Shown here: in pieces, positions 63,366 to 64,000 of the stretch | Layout: the number at the start of each line of letters is the position of its first letter | How positions within the stretch are numbered: position 1 is the stretch's first letter | Origin: Flavobacteriales bacterium | GTDB lineage: Bacteria; Bacteroidota; Bacteroidia; Flavobacteriales_D; Sanyastnellaceae | NCBI GenBank assembly: GCA_016722445.1 | Contig: JADKIZ010000021.1 | Span: 1 to 64,000, forward strand | Length of the DNA stretch: 64,000 bases | Reading direction: 5' to 3' | The notes under the pieces: generated by a model | The model's input: only the letters and a program-made list of their open reading frames with translations | What the model was told of the DNA's origin: nothing | Databases searched by the model: none | Program-made: the position numbers and the translations under genes

Positions 63366-63785
63366 TCACTCTTTGATAAAGATGGCCGATGTCCTGAAGG
63401 TATCATCAACTTCGCTCAATCTCACCTCATAAATGGACGTCGATAATTCACTCAAATCTACAAGGAATTGTGTCGCAAATGGATCCGTGTTTTGTTGTAG
63501 CACGAGTTTCCCCATGGTATCGTAAATGTTGATGGAGTAGATGCCAGCGGGTTTGTAATCTATCATCAACAATGCATTTGCCGGATTGGGATAAAGACTT
63601 AGTCCTGTGTTTGATGTTTTTTCTTCTACAACACCAATAACGGCCTGACAACCATTGAAAATTTCTTCACCGCAAGCATCTGTTTTGACGACCCAATTGA
63701 AAAAGTTACCTGTTTCTGCGTGACGATAATTGCCGACGAATGCAAAACCTCCATCTTGTGTAATTTCCAAATCGTATGCATTCAA
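63366..63785 (-). CDS. T9SS type A sorting-domain protein, C-terminal part
   Basis: Coding up to about 63810 in this frame: GPNIPHLELNAYDLEITQDGGFAFVGNYRHAETGNFFNWVVKTDACGEEIFNG, a repeat of the beta-propeller type with D.GGFAFVG, then VIGVVEEKTSNTGLSLYPNPANALLMIDYKPAGIYSINIYDTMGKLVLQQ and the end of the sorting domain. A TAA at 63810-63812 interrupts the same frame (EWYKT-stop-GPN; relatives usually have a Tyr there). It is the end of a protein that begins beyond base 64000. Confidence 0.75.
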   Translation of the reverse strand: MNAYDLEITQDGGFAFVGNYRHAETGNFFNWVVKTDACGEEIFNGCQAVIGVVEEKTSNTGLSLYPNPANALLMIDYKPAGIYSINIYDTMGKLVLQQNTDPFATQFLVDLSELSTSIYEVRLSEVDDTFRTSAIFIKE

Positions 63786-63809
63786 TTCGAGATGCGGTAT
63801 GTTCGGTCC

Positions 63810-64000
63810 TTATGTTTTATACCATTCTACATTACCAACCATATCAACTTTGATCATGTATGCGTACATCATTTCTCCGTCAATTTCAGGAGCGCCAAAT
63901 CCAAGCATTAGAAAATTTCCATCTGCGGTTTTTTCGAAATCAGTCATGATTCCATATTCAGTGGGAAAGTCCATCGACTGATTAAGTTGAACTGTCATAT
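63810..64000 (-). CDS. T9SS repeat protein, central part (runs off window)
   Basis: The same gene upstream of the in-frame stop: SMDFPTEYGIMTDFEKTADGNFLMLGFGAPEIDGEMMYAYMIKVDMVGNVEWYKT, another propeller-type repeat with DGNFLMLGFG and GNVEWYKT. The N-terminus lies outside the window. One substitution (TAT/TAC to TAA) separates it from the sorting domain. Confidence 0.65.
   Translation of the reverse strand, partial: MTVQLNQSMDFPTEYGIMTDFEKTADGNFLMLGFGAPEIDGEMMYAYMIKVDMVGNVEWYKT

Noticed and set aside
1..64000. Prophage, insertion sequence or toxin-antitoxin system
   Set aside because: No integrase, transposase, phage structural gene or toxin was recognised; the YwqK-type repeats alone do not indicate an antitoxin.

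Overview
This window comes from the chromosome of a member of the Bacteroidota, probably a free-living relative of the Flavobacteriales or Sphingobacteriales. The evidence is a high density of large secreted proteins with type IX secretion (T9SS) C-terminal sorting domains, HYR and SprB-type adhesin repeats, a CarboxypepD_reg-type TonB-dependent receptor, DUF3857/transglutaminase proteins, a PadR-PspC operon, promoters matching the Bacteroidota TAnnTTTG box and few visible Shine-Dalgarno sites. No rRNA, tRNA, transposase, phage gene or CRISPR array was recognised.

Layout. 1-10286 (minus) is a giant repeat adhesin whose C-terminus lies outside the window. 10.9-19.0 kb holds a beta-barrel protein and a three-gene operon (TPR/MORN protein plus two transglutaminase-like proteins). 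19.8-30.4 kb holds an LpxR-like lipid A deacylase with a membrane-protein partner, a GNAT acetyltransferase, a TonB receptor divergent from a DtxR-type metal regulator, a DUF1801 protein and uvrA. 31.3-43.3 kb holds three large T9SS cargo proteins (one CotH-kinase/lamin-tail protein, one glycine-rich SprB-type adhesin). 43.4-49.1 kb contains a decayed copy of the start of a T9SS gene, a methyltransferase/glycosyltransferase pair, then the longer version of that T9SS gene. 49.1-57.3 kb holds further T9SS proteins, an AraC-type membrane regulator and a YidD-domain fusion. 57.3-64.0 kb holds a di-haem peroxidase, an acyltransferase, the TonB-like/PadR/PspC operon and the end of another T9SS protein.

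Two features run across the window. A previously unfamiliar two-hairpin intergenic element occurs at three places (19.3, 30.4 and 60.3 kb), always in the same order, and its second hairpin is tandemly amplified at two of them (76-bp and exact 108-bp periods). Fourteen frame breaks interrupt otherwise well-conserved genes; twelve fit a single missing base, often in a homopolymer, and twelve lie between 45.4 and 59.7 kb. This suggests either local assembly error or a decaying region, and the broken genes should be read as probably single genes.

Functionally the window is about the cell surface: secreted adhesins and lectin modules, outer-membrane lipid A modification, metal uptake control and envelope stress (PspC). 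The T9SS machinery itself is not encoded here.
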